Shown here one piece after another: positions 33,605 to 45,059 of a DNA stretch of 64,000 nt (its first letter is position 1; each line of letters opens with the position of its first letter). The stretch spans positions 36,154,728 through 36,218,727 of the forward strand of contig NC_092115.1 in NCBI RefSeq assembly GCF_045679555.1, read 5' to 3'. This DNA comes from Salvelinus alpinus (taxonomy: Eukaryota > Chordata > Actinopteri > Salmoniformes > Salmonidae). Under the pieces are notes generated by a model. That model was not told where the DNA came from, did not search any database, and worked only from the letters and a program-made list of their open reading frames with translations. The translations under genes and the position numbers were made by a program.

Positions 33605-33797
33605 ATTTCTGAAGACTTTTACTTCACTACACTTAAGTATCAAAATTAAATGTAATTGCAAAATATACTTAAGTATATTTTAAAAAACAAATACTTTTAA
33701 ACTTTTACTCAAGTAGTATTTTACTTGAGTCATTTTCTATGAAGGTATCTTTACTTTTACTCAAGCATGACAATTGGGTACTTTTTCCACCACTGGT
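33605..33797. repeat. Non-coding repeat rich in 'acttttact'
   Basis: 'gacttttacttcactacac' to 'gggtactttttccaccactgg' is a dispersed teleost repeat with internally repeated 'cttttactcaag'-type words. It abuts the Tc1-like end. Confidence 0.55.
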
Positions 33798-33804
33798 TAT
33801 CTTG

Positions 33805-35870
33805 TTATTATTTGTTGTTATTAGTCCCAACCTTTAGCTCCACTCAACCCCTCCCATCTATCTCTTAACACCATCCATATTGGATTTCTATTTGCCATAT
33901 ATTTTTTGACTGTGCTGTGATGTTTCACAAAAGTTCTGAACCTTTCTATTCTCATGGTTTCTACAGATCGTAAATTGAAAATAATTTTTTTTGCTAAAAG
34001 TATTATTATATTATTGATCGATTCACTATGACTTTTCAGATCACCCAGTAATGCTATCTTCAGGGTTAGCTCCAGGTAAATATTGCAATTCTTTAGCCAT
34101 TCCTGGACCTGTGACCAAAAACAAGCTACATATCCAGTACCAAAACAAATGATGAAATGACTCTGCCTCTTCGCAGTGAAATATGCAGAGCTGGGAAGAT
34201 TGTATCCCCCATATAAATAACACTCTGTTGGTTGCAAGAATTCTGTTTAATAATTTAAATTGAAAAATTATACGCTTTGAATCCGGTGTCGTTTTACGTA
34301 TCAGTTCATAAACCATGTGCCATGGAATTGCTACGTCAAAAATCTCTTCCCAACTCTTTTGCAATCTATATGGCACGGCTGTCAATTTTTTGGTCCTTAA
34401 ATAAAACTGGTATACTTTTTTATTTATAACAATTTTCTTTAACCAATTATGGTCTTTAATGCAGGGCCGACAGATAAGTTCCTTACTTTTCCCCTTTCCA
34501 CTTTCCTCTTCCATTTTTGCGGTCATGCTGCAATTAGTTGGTCGTAATTTTGGGTAGAGAACACATTTCCATATGTTTTAGTTAGCTACATCATTGACAT
34601 AACTCCACCAGTCGTATTTATGATATAATTTACGAAGATTATGCTATTTATATATATATTTTTTTAGCAATTACTATATTTGAGTTTAACCACAATATTT
34701 GTTGTATTTGTTCTCTTCTGGTGGATTAAATTTAAATTGCAACTGACTTTCTATGGCTTGTTTTAAAAATAGCGATATTTGGGAGATAATTTCCTTTTCA
34801 AATAACTGAAAGTGAGAGATTGTAATCTGAATAAAGGAAAAGGTCTTTCTTGAACAGGGTGAGACACTTACTAATTTGCTAGTGAATCAGTTCGGATTTA
34901 AGCATTACTTTCGTATGACAGAAGCCTTTAGTGAGAGGTCTAACGCTTCATTATTTAATCATTTCTGCCATCCGAATTCATATATTCCAAAAATAAATAG
35001 GCCCATTTAATTGTCTAGCTTGCTGTTCCTAAAAAAATGTAATATTTGTTTCTCATATAATAAAATAAAAAAATCACTAGTTGTAGGCAAGAACATAAAC
35101 AAATAGCTGAACTGGGATATTTACATTTACATTTACGTCATTTAGCAGACGCTCTTATCCAGAGCGACTTACAAATTGGATATGACTAAAGAGTTAAATC
35201 AGGGTGATTTATTTTACATAAATAGAAGGTATTTACCTTTCCATGGTAGCAAGATCTTATTTATTTTTGCTAACTTTCTATTAAAATGTATTGGAGTAAG
35301 ATCATTTATTTATTTTGGGATATGTATACCGAGTATGTCCACATCCCCGTCAGACCATTTTATTGGTAAACTACATGGTAAAGTAAAAGTTTTTTTTTTT
35401 TTTTTTTGTGATCCAATACGTAATACACTTATCATAATTTGGTTGTAATCCAGAGAGGTGACAAATTATCTAGATCCTCTGAGGCTGTGGAGGGATCCAA
35501 ATTGCGGATTTAAAAGAAAACATGAATCATCAGCATACAATGACACCTTTGTTTTTAAACCCTGGATTTCTAATCCCTTGATATTATTGTTGGGTCTGAT
35601 TTTAATAGCTAACATTTCGATGGCCATAATAATTAGATATTCTGATAGTGGACAACCTCGTTTTACTCCTCTTGACAGTTTAAAACTTTGAGAAGTAGCC
35701 AGTATTTAGTATTTTAATCATAGGTTTACTATACATGATTTTAACCCATTTTATGAGAATCTCCAAAATTGAAATGTTCCAGGTATTTATATATAAACTT
35801 CAGTCGTGCTTTATCAAAAACCTTTTCAAAGTCTGAATGTATGAATGTATGAATAGCAGGCCAGGTTTCC
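33805..35870 (-). mobile_element. L1-like LINE relic, antisense
   Basis: The minus strand encodes pieces of an L1/Tx1-type ORF2. 35870-35190 gives, in fragments, the reverse-transcriptase core: a FDKARL..FIYK start, an RGVKRGCPLSEYL-like box, and LYADDS with YADD at 35526-35537. 34526-33830 gives the C-terminal end: WEEIFDVAIPWHMVYELIRK, FQFKLLNRILATNRVLFIWG and EEAESFHHLFWYWIC. Frames are broken many times and an L2 tail lies inside. Old and inactive. Confidence 0.75.
35121..35178 (-). mobile_element. L2-type 3' tail, antisense
   Basis: 'catttagcagacgctcttatccagagcgacttacaa' is the reverse of the L2 3' terminus at 40357-40400 and 60718-60760. It is either the end of a severely truncated L2 or of a SINE with that tail. 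Confidence 0.75.
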
Positions 35871-36073
35871 CAGATTTTTCATCACTTGGCCTGTATTGGT
35901 TGACCTGTCATGATATATTGCTTGTTTGTTTTATGCTCTTGAAACACTTTGAGATTCCATGAAAAGCGCTATAAAAATGTTCTGTAAAAAATGTTCTGGA
36001 AGTTGCTTTGTATAAAATTTGCTAAGTGCCACATTATGTTGTAGTAAAACAGCAGCTGTTCTAACAAACTCAC

Positions 36074-36177
36074 TGCCATGTGACAGGAAGATGTTCCACA
36101 GATCATGGCCATGCGCAATGTGATTAGCTGGTCCTCACAGGGTAGGCAGAAACCCCTCATGTCTGCACCAATTACAC
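36074..36177 (-). pseudogene. fggy: fggy exon [10 protein letters not shown]...[10 protein letters not shown]
   Basis: 104 bp between 'tgtggttccag' and 'gtgagt'. Encodes [20 protein letters not shown] and [11 protein letters not shown], matching human VIGADVRGHGL, CEGQPVTSRLA and [11 protein letters not shown]. No damage is seen in this exon. Confidence 0.85.
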
Positions 36178-36227
36178 CTGGAACCACAAAACACCCCTTG
36201 GTTTCATTATTTACACTGTTAACTTAA

Positions 36228-37219
36228 GGATCGGTGTCCCGCTAGCGGTACAACTTCCGGTGAAACTGCAGGGTGCGCAATTCAAATAAATAATCATAAA
36301 TATTATGGATTTTAAACATTTAGGTAAATATAAGTGTCTTATATCGGCTGAAAGCTTAAATTCTTGTTAATCTAACTGCACTGTTAAATTTACAGTAGCT
36401 ATTACAGCGAAAACATGCCATGCGATTGTTTGAGGACGGTGCCACACAAATATTTTTCCACCGGCACAGGTTTCATGTATTCACATAACGATTAAATATT
36501 CACTTACTTTTTGAAAATCTTCCTCTGATTTGTCATCCAAAGAGTCCCAGCTATAACATGTAGTGTCGTTTTGTTAGATAAAATCCTTCTTTATATCCCA
36601 AAAAGTCAGTTTAGTTGGCGCCCTCGATTTGAGTAATCCACTCGTTCAACTTGCAGAGAAAGGGATCCAAAAATCTACCCCTAAACTTTGTTTCAACAAG
36701 TCAAAATACGTTACTATTTACTCCTCAGATAAACTATAATATTTATTTCTGAAAGAAGTTTGTTCGATAGGAAACCGATTTTAGCCGGTGCGTAATGTCT
36801 TCATGGCGCTCGCAAACACGAATTTCCAAGACTGTGTCCTTCTACTAAAACTGTTATTTCTTATTAGTTTTTGAAGTTACAAGCCTGAAACATTGAACAT
36901 AGACTGACACCCTGTGGAGGCCATAGGAATTGCATCCAGTGAGCTAATTTTCAATATGACCTTTCTCTTGCATTTCTAAGAGGATGGTCTCTCAAAAAAA
37001 AATCTGGTTGGTTTTTCTTTGGATGTTCTCCTACCATATCTACTGTGTTATATTCTCCTACATTATTTTAACATTTCTACAAACTTCAAAGTGTTTTATT
37101 TCCAATGGTACCAATTATATGCATATCCGGGCTTCAGGGACTGAGCTACAGGCAGTTTGCTTTGGGTACGTCATTCCGGCAGGAAGTGGAGAAAAAAGGG
37201 GTCTAGACCTAAGAAGTTT
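36228..37219 (+). mobile_element. TTAA-family non-coding DNA transposon, divergent
   Basis: Bounded by TTAA at 36224-36227 and 37220-37223. Contains the family's left block ('ttacagcgaaaacatgcc') and right block ('caaagtgttttatttccaa', 'attatatgcatatccgggc'). It lies 47 bp upstream of the fggy exon at 36074-36177 in the direction of the gene. Confidence 0.65.
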
Positions 37220-37223
37220 TTAA

Positions 37224-38450
37224 AAGTTAAACGTCGTGGACCAAGAACATTTGTACATTTACATTTCCGCCAAGTATGTTGTGAAAAAATAAGCATTTCT
37301 CATTCTTCGGTCTACTTGACATTTCCACTTCTACATTTTGAAAGTTCACTAGGAAAACAGAAAACACATGATGTAAAAAAACTTAGTTGTTCCTGCCATA
37401 ACCTGCCCATTGAAGCTGTGCACAAGGCTTCTGCTTCTTTTTTTAACACCAAGAACACATTTATTTGACAAGGCTGTCACATTTGTTTGACAGCACACCT
37501 AACCCAAAACATCTTCCCGCGGCCATGGAAGGAGGAAACAGAGGTGGAGGAGCAGAGTGCACACCACTCTGATATGTAAACAGTCAGAACCGCACCGAGT
37601 GCTTCAACCTTTCACCTTCGACCCAATGTGTTATCGGCTGAGGTCATGGCAGGAGACAGAAGCCGAAGTTCGTGAGCAGTTTAACTGCCTAAACAGAGCC
37701 AGATGGCCAAGGTCTGGTTAGGTGACTGGACCAGGTGATGATAAACTCCTGCAGTAGCTTCTACAGAACTGCTCACAGAAACGTGCAGTTAACATCTAGA
37801 TCTCTATTCTAAGCTCATCTATAGATTAACGGCAATATGAAGCACCAGTGGTATACTATTTGCCATATATTTTTCAACTGTGCTGTGATGTTTCACAAAA
37901 GTTCTGAACCTGTCTATTCTCATAGTTTCTACAGATTGTAAATTCAATAAACATTTTTCCTAAGAGTATTATTATATTATTGATCGATTGACTATGACCG
38001 ATTGACTATGGAAAAAAATTGCCCGAAACGCCAAATTACGTAAATAACCGGTTCCCGTACTTTTAAAATAACAATTCTGTTCCGTAACAGTATAGATCTA
38101 TTTTGTTTTCAGTTCGGGTTCTGTTACTCAATTTAGTTATTTTCTGGTTTTCGGTTCTGTTCCCTGAACCGGTTCCAATCCTTGGTCACAGACCACAGTT
38201 GGGTCACCTGTTACTGTCCTCCCTTCCACTGGCATACTGTTATGTTCAGCTCATAACTGTTTTCTTTCTCTTTCTGTTGTCTGGAGGTCAAATCAAGAGT
38301 GTTAAAACAAGTCTGAGTCTTGACAATCCCTCCCTCCCTATTTTCCTGTCTCTCTCTCGCTGACTATTTCTTTCACTCTCCAGTTAATGTCACCTCTCCC
38401 AACTCCTAAGATACCTACTCATGCAACCCCTCTCTTTCTATTTTCTATTT
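37224..38450. other. Mostly unassigned intronic sequence with an L1-like fragment
   Basis: 37855-37998 nearly repeats 33893-34035 ('ctgtgctgtgatgtttcacaaaagttctg'), so it is another piece of the L1-like LINE. 38000-38200 has a repeat with 'ctgaaccggttccaa'. The expected missing fggy exons were looked for here and not found. Confidence 0.4.
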
Positions 38451-40410
38451 GCTGCTAAAGCCAATTTCTACCACTCTAAATTCCAAGCATCTGCCTCTAA
38501 CCCTAGGAAGCTCTTTGCCACCTTCTCCTCCCTCCTGAATCCTCCTCCCCCTCCTCCCCCCTCCTCCCTCTCTGCTGATGACTTCGTCAACCATTTTGAA
38601 AAGAAGGTCGACGACATCCGATCCTCGTTTGCTAAGTCAAACGACACCGCTGGTTCTGCTCACACTGCCCTACCCTGTGCTTTGACCTCTTTCTCCCCTC
38701 TCTCTCCAGATGAAATCTCGCGTCTTGTGACGGCCGGCCGCCCAACAACCTGCCCGCTTGACCCTATCCCCTCCTCTCTTCTCCAGACCATTTCCGGAGA
38801 CCTTCTCCCTTACCTCACCTCGCTCATCAACTCATCCTTGACCGCTGGCTACGTCCCTTCCGTCTTCAAGAGAGCGAGAGTTGCACCCCTTCTGAAAAAA
38901 CCTACACTCGATCCCTCCGATGTCAACAACTACAGACCAGTATCCCTTCTTTCTTTTCTCTCAAACTCTTGAACGTGCCGTCCTTGGCCAGCTCTCCTGC
39001 TATCTCTCTCAGAATGACCTTCTTGATCCAAATCAGTCAGGTTTCAAGACTAGTCATTCAACTGAGACTGCTCTTCTCTGTGTCACGGAGGCGCTCCGCA
39101 CTGCTAAAGCTAACTCTCTCTCCTCTGCTCTCATCCTTCTAGACCTATCGGCTGCCTTTGATACTGTGAACCATCAGATCCTCCTCTCCACCCTCTCCGA
39201 GCTGGGCATCTCCGGCGCGGCCCACGCTTGGATTGCGTCCTACCTGACAGGTCGCTCCTACCAGGTGGCGTGGCGAGAATCTGTCTCCGCACCACGTGCT
39301 CTCACCACTGGTGTCCCCCAGGGCTCTGTTCTAGGCCCTCTCCTATTCTCGCTATACACCAAGTCACTTGGCTCTGTCATATCCTCACATGGTCTCTCCT
39401 ATCATTGCTATGCAGACGACACACAATTAATCTTCTCCTTTCCCCCCTCTGATAACCAGGTGGTGAATCGCATCTCTGCATGTCTGGCAGACATATCAGT
39501 GTGGATGACGGATCACCACCTCAAGCTGAACCTCGGCAAGACGGAGCTGCTCTTCCTCCCGGGGAAGGACTGCCCGTTCCATGATCTCGCCATCACGGTT
39601 GACAACTCCATTGTGTCCTCCTCCCAGAGTGCTAAGAACCTTGGCGTGATCCTGGACAACACCCTGTCGTTCTCAACTAACATCAAGGCGGTGACCCGTT
39701 CCTGTAGGTTCATGCTCTACAACATTCGCAGAGTACGACCCTGCCTCACGCAGGAAGCGGCGCAGGTCCTAATCCAGGCACTTGTCATCTCCCGTCTGGA
39801 TTACTGCAACTCGCTGTTGGCTGGGCTCCCTGCCTGTGCCATTAAACCCCTACAACTCATCCAGAACGCCGCAGCCCGTCTGGTGTTCAACTTTCCCAAG
39901 TTCTCTCACGTCACCCCGCTCCTCCGCTCTCTCCACTGGCTTCCAGTTGAAGCTCGCATCCGCTACAAGACCATGGTGCTTGCCTACGGAGCTGTGAGGG
40001 GAACGGCACCTCCGTACCTTCAGGCTCTGATCAGGCCCTACACCCAAACAAGGGCACTGCGTTCATCCACCTCTGGCCTGCTCGCCTCCCTACCTCTGAG
40101 GAAGTACAGTTCCCGCTCAGCCCAGTCAAAACTGTTCGCTGCTCTGGCACCCCAATGGTGGAACAAACTCCCTCACGACGCCAGGTCAGCGGAGTCAATC
40201 ACCACCTTCCGGAGACACCTGAAACCCCACCTCTTTAAGGAATACCTAGGATAGGATAAAGTAATCCTTCTAACCCCCCCCCCCCCTTAAAAGAGTTAGA
40301 TGCACTATTGTAAAGTGGTTGTTCCACTGGATATCATAAGGTGAATGCACCAATTTGTAAGTCGCTCTGGATAAGAGCGTCTGCTAAATGACTTAAATGT
40401 AATGTAAATA
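38451..40410 (+). mobile_element. L2 LINE copy 1, 5'-truncated, very young
   Basis: Matches positions 58815-60770 of the second copy with only about five differences noticed by eye. It encodes the RT region: a proline run, FEKKVDDIRSSFAKSNDTAG, LLDLSAAFDTVNHQIL (motif A), TGVPQGSVLGPLLFSLY (motif B) and CYADDTQLIFSF (motif C). A 2-base deletion at about 38963 breaks the frame that is open in copy 2. The 3' end is 'taagtcgctctggataagagcg' plus a short aaatgt tail. Confidence 0.95.
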
Positions 40411-40429
40411 TTTACTGTAACCAACATCC

Positions 40430-40860
40430 TCAACCACTTAGCACCAACCGACACCGGACGTCCATGGACGTTGAAAAGTAGTTACAATTTGGTCTGTTCA
40501 CCCTGGCCTTTGATGTTAACGTCCACCTATGGACCGGACCAAATCTGAACCTACCATAGACGTATGTTTCTTAAGTTTGGATAGCAAAGTACAGTGAGTA
40601 GAGCACAGTCGAGTACAGTCCAATACAATACTGTAAAGAAAAGTACAGTGTAGTAGAGTATATTGTACCGTACAAAACTATACTCTACAGTAGTGTACTG
40701 AATTCTACTATGCTCTATTGTACTGCACTGTACTCTACTGTGCTGAACTGTGATGTCCAAACTTGTGAAACATATCCATAATTATGCATTTCTTTGTAGT
40801 ACAGATCAGGGACCCATGATGTCATTTTGTTACCGTCATTTCGTTACCGGGTGTAAATCC
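40430..40860. repeat. Repeat rich in self-complementary 'tactgtac/agtacag' words
   Basis: Between about 40570 and 40745 the words agtaca, tactgt and their complements recur more than a dozen times on both strands, giving weak fold-back potential. The flanks look like a dispersed salmonid repeat. Non-coding. Confidence 0.5.
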
Positions 40861-41177
40861 ACTTCACTTACTGTAGCTCAATAACCCCAAAAATTATAAT
40901 AATCAAAACTCAAGGTGTCATGTCATCGCTGACCCCTCATTCTTAATGCAGACATCTTTTATTCTTAATTTGGAGTAGATATTTGACAGTTTTGAGAAAA
41001 TGTGGTCGCATGAAAAACTGAGATATTTTACCGTAATTCTGTTACCTAAGTTTGCATCTGCACAGTTCTTCCACTAAATTAGTTTTTGTACATTTTTCAG
41101 TGGAAATTGTTAAAAGTAGTCATTGTGCATAGAGTTGTATGGTTTGTTAAACTTTGAAATCAACTATTTTTGTTTGG

Positions 41178-41211
41178 CACTTTGATTCAGTGAAAAAACT
41201 GAATCAAAGTG
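41178..41211. other. Perfect 14-bp hairpin
   Basis: CACTTTGATTCAGT (41178-41191) pairs exactly with 41198-41211 across a 6-base loop (gaaaaa). Confidence 0.85.
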
Positions 41212-41259
41212 TAATTCCATTACGGTGGAATTGCCCTGCACACACTGTCTGGTCAAAAT

Positions 41260-41280
41260 ACACACACACACACACACACA
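41260..41280. repeat. (CA)n microsatellite
   Basis: Uninterrupted AC repeat of about ten units. Confidence 0.9.
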
Positions 41281-41382
41281 CCATCATTTAGACACACATA
41301 CAGAGTACACCCTCCCCAATAATCAACCAAACCCACTGCCAAAATCCATCCTACCCCTCTCTCCTCCTGTTCTATAGCTCAC

Positions 41383-41471
41383 CTGGCCCGAGAACCTGTG
41401 TCCTTCCAGGACAGGAAGTCAAGAAGGTCCAGAAAGTGGGTGGCGTCCCACCAGCAGGTCTCTCTCATGTT
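41383..41471 (-). pseudogene. fggy: fggy exon [16 protein letters not shown]
   Basis: 89 bp between 'ctttggtcag' and 'gtgagc', phase 0 to 2. Encodes [19 protein letters not shown] and KDTGSRA, matching human [20 protein letters not shown] and KATGVTA. Confidence 0.85.
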
Positions 41472-41609
41472 CTGACCAAAGAATTAAGGGTAGGGAGGAA
41501 ATTACATTAAAACGTCAGGGCAATAAACAAACATCACTTAGGAAAACTAGCCAATCAGCAGAGTCCACCATTAAAACTGTCTGTTGACTTATAATGGGTG
41601 ACCTCTGAC

Positions 41610-41736
41610 TGCTTTCAGCCAGAGCAGCTTGGGAGGCTGCATCTCTGATGATATCACCCCTCCAACCCTGCCCAGGACCCTGTGGCCGGTGCTGGTGATG
41701 CGTCCATCCACATCACCACGTTCCACTCAGCCTCAC
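41610..41736 (-). pseudogene. fggy: fggy exon [18 protein letters not shown], frameshifted
   Basis: 127 bp between 'ccctgtgtgtag' and 'gtcaga'. It starts in frame as [13 protein letters not shown], then the reading frame changes and continues [30 protein letters not shown]. About ten residues expected in between (human DHRAVSQVNR) are missing by a deletion that is not a multiple of three. Confidence 0.8.
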
Positions 41737-41875
41737 CTACACACAGGGCAACAGAGGAGGAGGAGACATTTTGACCAAGACTTTCAAGTTGAAACATTGC
41801 ACTCAATAAAACTGCATGAGCATTCAACAGTGTTAGTGCGGGTATCCATCTACTTTTCACCACTCTCTCACTCAC

Positions 41876-41957
41876 CATCTTGGTTGATGGCTACAGGGTG
41901 GAAATTCTGGTTCAGGACCACAATAGAACAGATAGCATCAAAACCCACCCCTCAGAC
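41876..41957 (-). pseudogene. fggy: fggy exon GFDAICSIVVL
   Basis: Encodes GVGFDAICSIVVLNQ, NFHPVAINQD and ends in phase 1 before 'gtgagtgag', matching human [24 protein letters not shown]. The Arg expected just before GVGFD is a TGA codon, consistent with a CpG transition of CGA. The acceptor is uncertain. Confidence 0.75.
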
Positions 41958-42018
41958 CTGGCTCCTCTGCACTCCCTGGGTCACCCTCTGTCACATGAAT
42001 ATGGTGTTCGAAACATGT

Positions 42019-42402
42019 TGTTATGACACAAGGCGAGACCCAGATGCAGATGGTTGGAGTCTTACAATATTTATTAATCCAATAGGGGAAGGCAAGAGAA
42101 TGGTCGTGGACAGGCAAAACTGTCAAAACCAGTTCAGAGTCCAAAAGGTACCGAAGGGCAGGCAGAATCAAGGTCAGGGCAGGCAGGATGATCAGGCAGG
42201 CGGGAAAGTAGTCCAGAGTCAGGCAGGGGTCAAAACCGGGAGGACTGGCAAAAAGAGAATAGCAAAAGGAATACTGGAAAAACACGCTGGTTGACTTGAC
42301 TAACAAACAAGATGAACTGGCATAGACACTGGGGCAAATAAGCGACACCTGGAGGGGGTGGAGACAATGAGAGGAATAGGTCAAACAGATCAGGGCGTGG
42401 CA
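42019..42402 (-). mobile_element. Solo-LTR-like relic in an fggy intron
   Basis: A 384-bp block with TG...CA ends, same family as 10514-10896 (shared 'cccagatgcag', 'aaaaccggga' and 'cagatcaggg' words). No internal region. It lies directly upstream (in gene direction) of the fggy exon at 41876-41957. Confidence 0.6.
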
Positions 42403-42780
42403 GTTGTTTATGCTTTGGTTTTGTATTGCTGCTGAATATAAGGACAACATTTTGCAAAACGGCAATAAGTATCCATAAAGGCCTTGGAGTTAAGCGTCAT
42501 ACTAATCTACGCCAATAATGACAGAAATTCCTAGAGAATACATCCCTTTGCAGAGCACTTAAGTCATACCTACACAATCTCAAATAGCCTGAACACTAGT
42601 CTGATTAACCATACCTACCAGGGAAACTAAAGTACAAACCGCACAGACAACCGGTAGAGAAAGTTCAAATGTAATTATATTGTACGGTATAAATTTCAAC
42701 GATTTTGCACACAAATATCTCAGGCTGTATACCAATGAATTGTGTATTACTCTGATTAATCAGAATATCCTAACACCTAC

Positions 42781-42981
42781 CCTAACTGTGCTACAGCACT
42801 TAGACCAGATGTCAGTGGATGACTGGACATAATGGTCTGAGTGAGGCTCCCAGATGGTGACAGGCTCCTCTGCAGTAGTCTTCATCTGTCCCTCCCTGGT
42901 GACCAGAGCAGCCCTCACTCTGGCTGTCCCCACACCCACATAGTGCCACTCTACTGGACCTGACTCAACTATGAACAACAC
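42781..42981 (-). pseudogene. fggy: fggy exon with the kinase N terminus
   Basis: 201 bp, phase 0 on both sides, between 'ctctcctgcag' and 'gtaggt'. Encodes EWHYVGVGTARVRAALV and VTIWEPHSDHYVQSS, TDIWSKCC, aligning to human GSVRAALV, IKNWEPQFNHHEQSS and EDIWAACC. The Asp of the nucleotide/metal-binding loop is missing by a 6-base in-frame loss. Confidence 0.85.
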
Positions 42982-42982
42982 C

Positions 42983-43448
42983 TGCAGGAGAGAGAGAAAT
43001 CATTAACCAAGGTTACTAGGGTAAGTCAGGATCTGTTTTTTATAGGTTATGGTCCCAAACATTTATTTAAAACGTATAAACATATGTAGAGACTCATTGA
43101 TAGAGTGTAAAAATACCAAAACTATTGCACTATGGTGAGTGATCAAATTGTTTTGTGTGGAGTTTCAACCATAATTTCGGTCTCCGTTCAGTCTGCTGCA
43201 TTTTACAATTTATTGTGCAAAACATGACTCTCTAAACATTTGATTTAAACAGGGACACCACGACGGGAAACTTTAACTTTTTTGAAACATTACTTTACGT
43301 CGAAGTTCACAATTTATGTTGATAACTTCCACGACAACGTTCTGATTTCCAACTTAACGCATTAGTGGCCAAAAAGGGTACGTCGTTGTGGTCTCGCATA
43401 CCAAGGCATGTGTGTATTCATTCAGACGATTCTGTTGCGAAACGTTTC
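42983..43448. other. Dispersed repeat interrupted by the TTAA element
   Basis: The sequence ending 'tgttgcgaaacgtttcttaa' continues after the TTAA element as 'ttaaacagaaataaaagaaac...' (44895 onward), which together resemble a common salmonid repeat. Nothing coding is seen. Confidence 0.45.
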
Positions 43449-43452
43449 TTAA

Positions 43453-44894
43453 CTTCTTATGGCTGCAATCCCGTTAACAGGATGATATGACAACAGCCAG
43501 TGAAAGTGCAGGGCGCCAAATTCAAACAACAGAAATCTCATAATTAAAATTCCTCAAACATACATGTATCTTATACCATTTTAAAGGTAATCTTGTTGTT
43601 AATCCCACAAGTGTCCGATTTCAAATAGGCTTTACAGCGAAAGCACCACAAATGATTATGTTAGGTCACCGCAAAATCACAGAAAAACACAGTAATTTTT
43701 CCAGCCAAAGACAGGAGTCACAAAAAGCACAAATAGAGATAAAATTAATCACTAACCTTTGATGATCTTCATCAGATGACACTCATAGGACTTCATGTTA
43801 CACAATACATATATGTTTTGTTCGATAAAGCTCATATTTATATCCAAAAACCTCAGTTTACGTTGGCGCCATGTTCAGAAATGCCTCCAAAATATCCGGA
43901 GAAATTGCAGAGCCATGTCAAATAACATAAATACTCATCATAAACTTTGATGAAAGATACATGTTTTACATAGAATTAAAGATACACTTGTTCTTAATGC
44001 AACCGCTGTGTCAGATTTCAAAAAAGCAAAAGCACAATATTCAATAATCTGAGAACAGCGTTCAGCCACAAAAGGAAGCCATACAGTTACCCGCCAAATT
44101 GTGCAGTCAACAAAACTCATAAAAAGCATTATTAATCTTCACTTACCTTTGTTGATCTTCGTCGGAATGCACTCCCAGGACTCCCACTTCCACAAGAAAT
44201 GTTCGTTTTGTTCAGTAATGTCCATCATTTATGTCCAAATAGCTATTTTTGTTAGCGTGTTTGGTAAACAAATCCAAAGTCAGGAAGCGCGTTCACTAAA
44301 AGCAGACGAAATGTCAAAAAGTTCCGTAACAGTCCGTAGAAACATGTCAAACGATGTATTGAATCAATCTTTAGAATGTTTTTAACATAAATCTTCAATA
44401 AAGTTCCACCCGGAGAATTACATTGACTTCAGATGTGCGATGGAACAGAGCTCCCTCTCATGTGAACGCGCATGGTCAGAGCATGGCCAGGTCATGGTAG
44501 ACCTGACTATTTCCTGTCTCCTTCGGCCCCACTTCACAGTAGAGGCATCAGACAACGTTCTACAGACTGTTGACATCTAGTGGAAGCCGTAGGAAGTGCA
44601 AACTCATCCATATCCCACTGTGTGTTCAATAGGGGCTGTGTTGAAAATCGACCAACCTCAGAATTCCCACTTCCTGTTTGGATTTTTTCTCAGGTTTTTG
44701 CCTGCCATATGAGTTCTGTTATACTCACAGACATCATTCAAACAGTTTTAGAAACTTCAGAGTGTTTTCTATCCAATATGAATAATAATATGCATATATT
44801 AGCAACTGGGACTGAGGAGCAGGCAGTTTACTATGGGCACCTCTGTGCACCTTTCATCCAAGCTACTCAATACTGCCCCTGCAGCCATAAGAAG
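43453..44894 (+). mobile_element. TTAA-family non-coding DNA transposon, 1.44 kb
   Basis: Flanked by TTAA (43449-43452 and 44895-44898). Terminal inverted repeats CTTCTTATGGCTGC and GCAGCCATAAGAAG are perfect over 14 bases. Long blocks are nearly identical to 32424-33499; this copy is longer by about 370 bases in its right half. Confidence 0.85.
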
Positions 44895-45059
44895 TTAAAC
44901 AGAAATAAAAGAAACAAAACAGGGAGGGACTTAACTGAATTTGTCCAATAGAAAATCTTGTTTTAATTACACCCCAGTCCAGAGAGGTTTCTCTTTGGTT
45001 TGGTCAGCTTCGTAAACAGTGAGTCTGCGACACTGGCAGCTCATTATCCTACACACACA

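Larger units (their letters stand above)
30484..42981 (-). pseudogene. fggy: fggy (FGGY carbohydrate kinase) locus, six exons, probably decayed
   Basis: Six minus-strand exons match vertebrate FGGY, a cytosolic kinase of the FGGY/ASKHA family that phosphorylates carbohydrates (ribulose-type substrates are proposed). Exons at 42781-42981, 41876-41957, 41610-41736, 41383-41471, 36074-36177 and 30484-30591 have consensus splice sites and matching phases. Damage: the N-terminal phosphate-binding loop reads YVGVGTARVR where human has YVGVDVGTGSVR, losing the conserved Asp; exon 3 has a frameshifting deletion of roughly 28 bases; exon 2 has an in-frame TGA (41952-41954). The exon(s) for about human residues 190-285 and all exons after GRL were not found. 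Introns are packed with transposons. The gene lies head-to-head with jun as in human. An assembly error is possible but three separate lesions make decay more likely. Confidence 0.8.
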
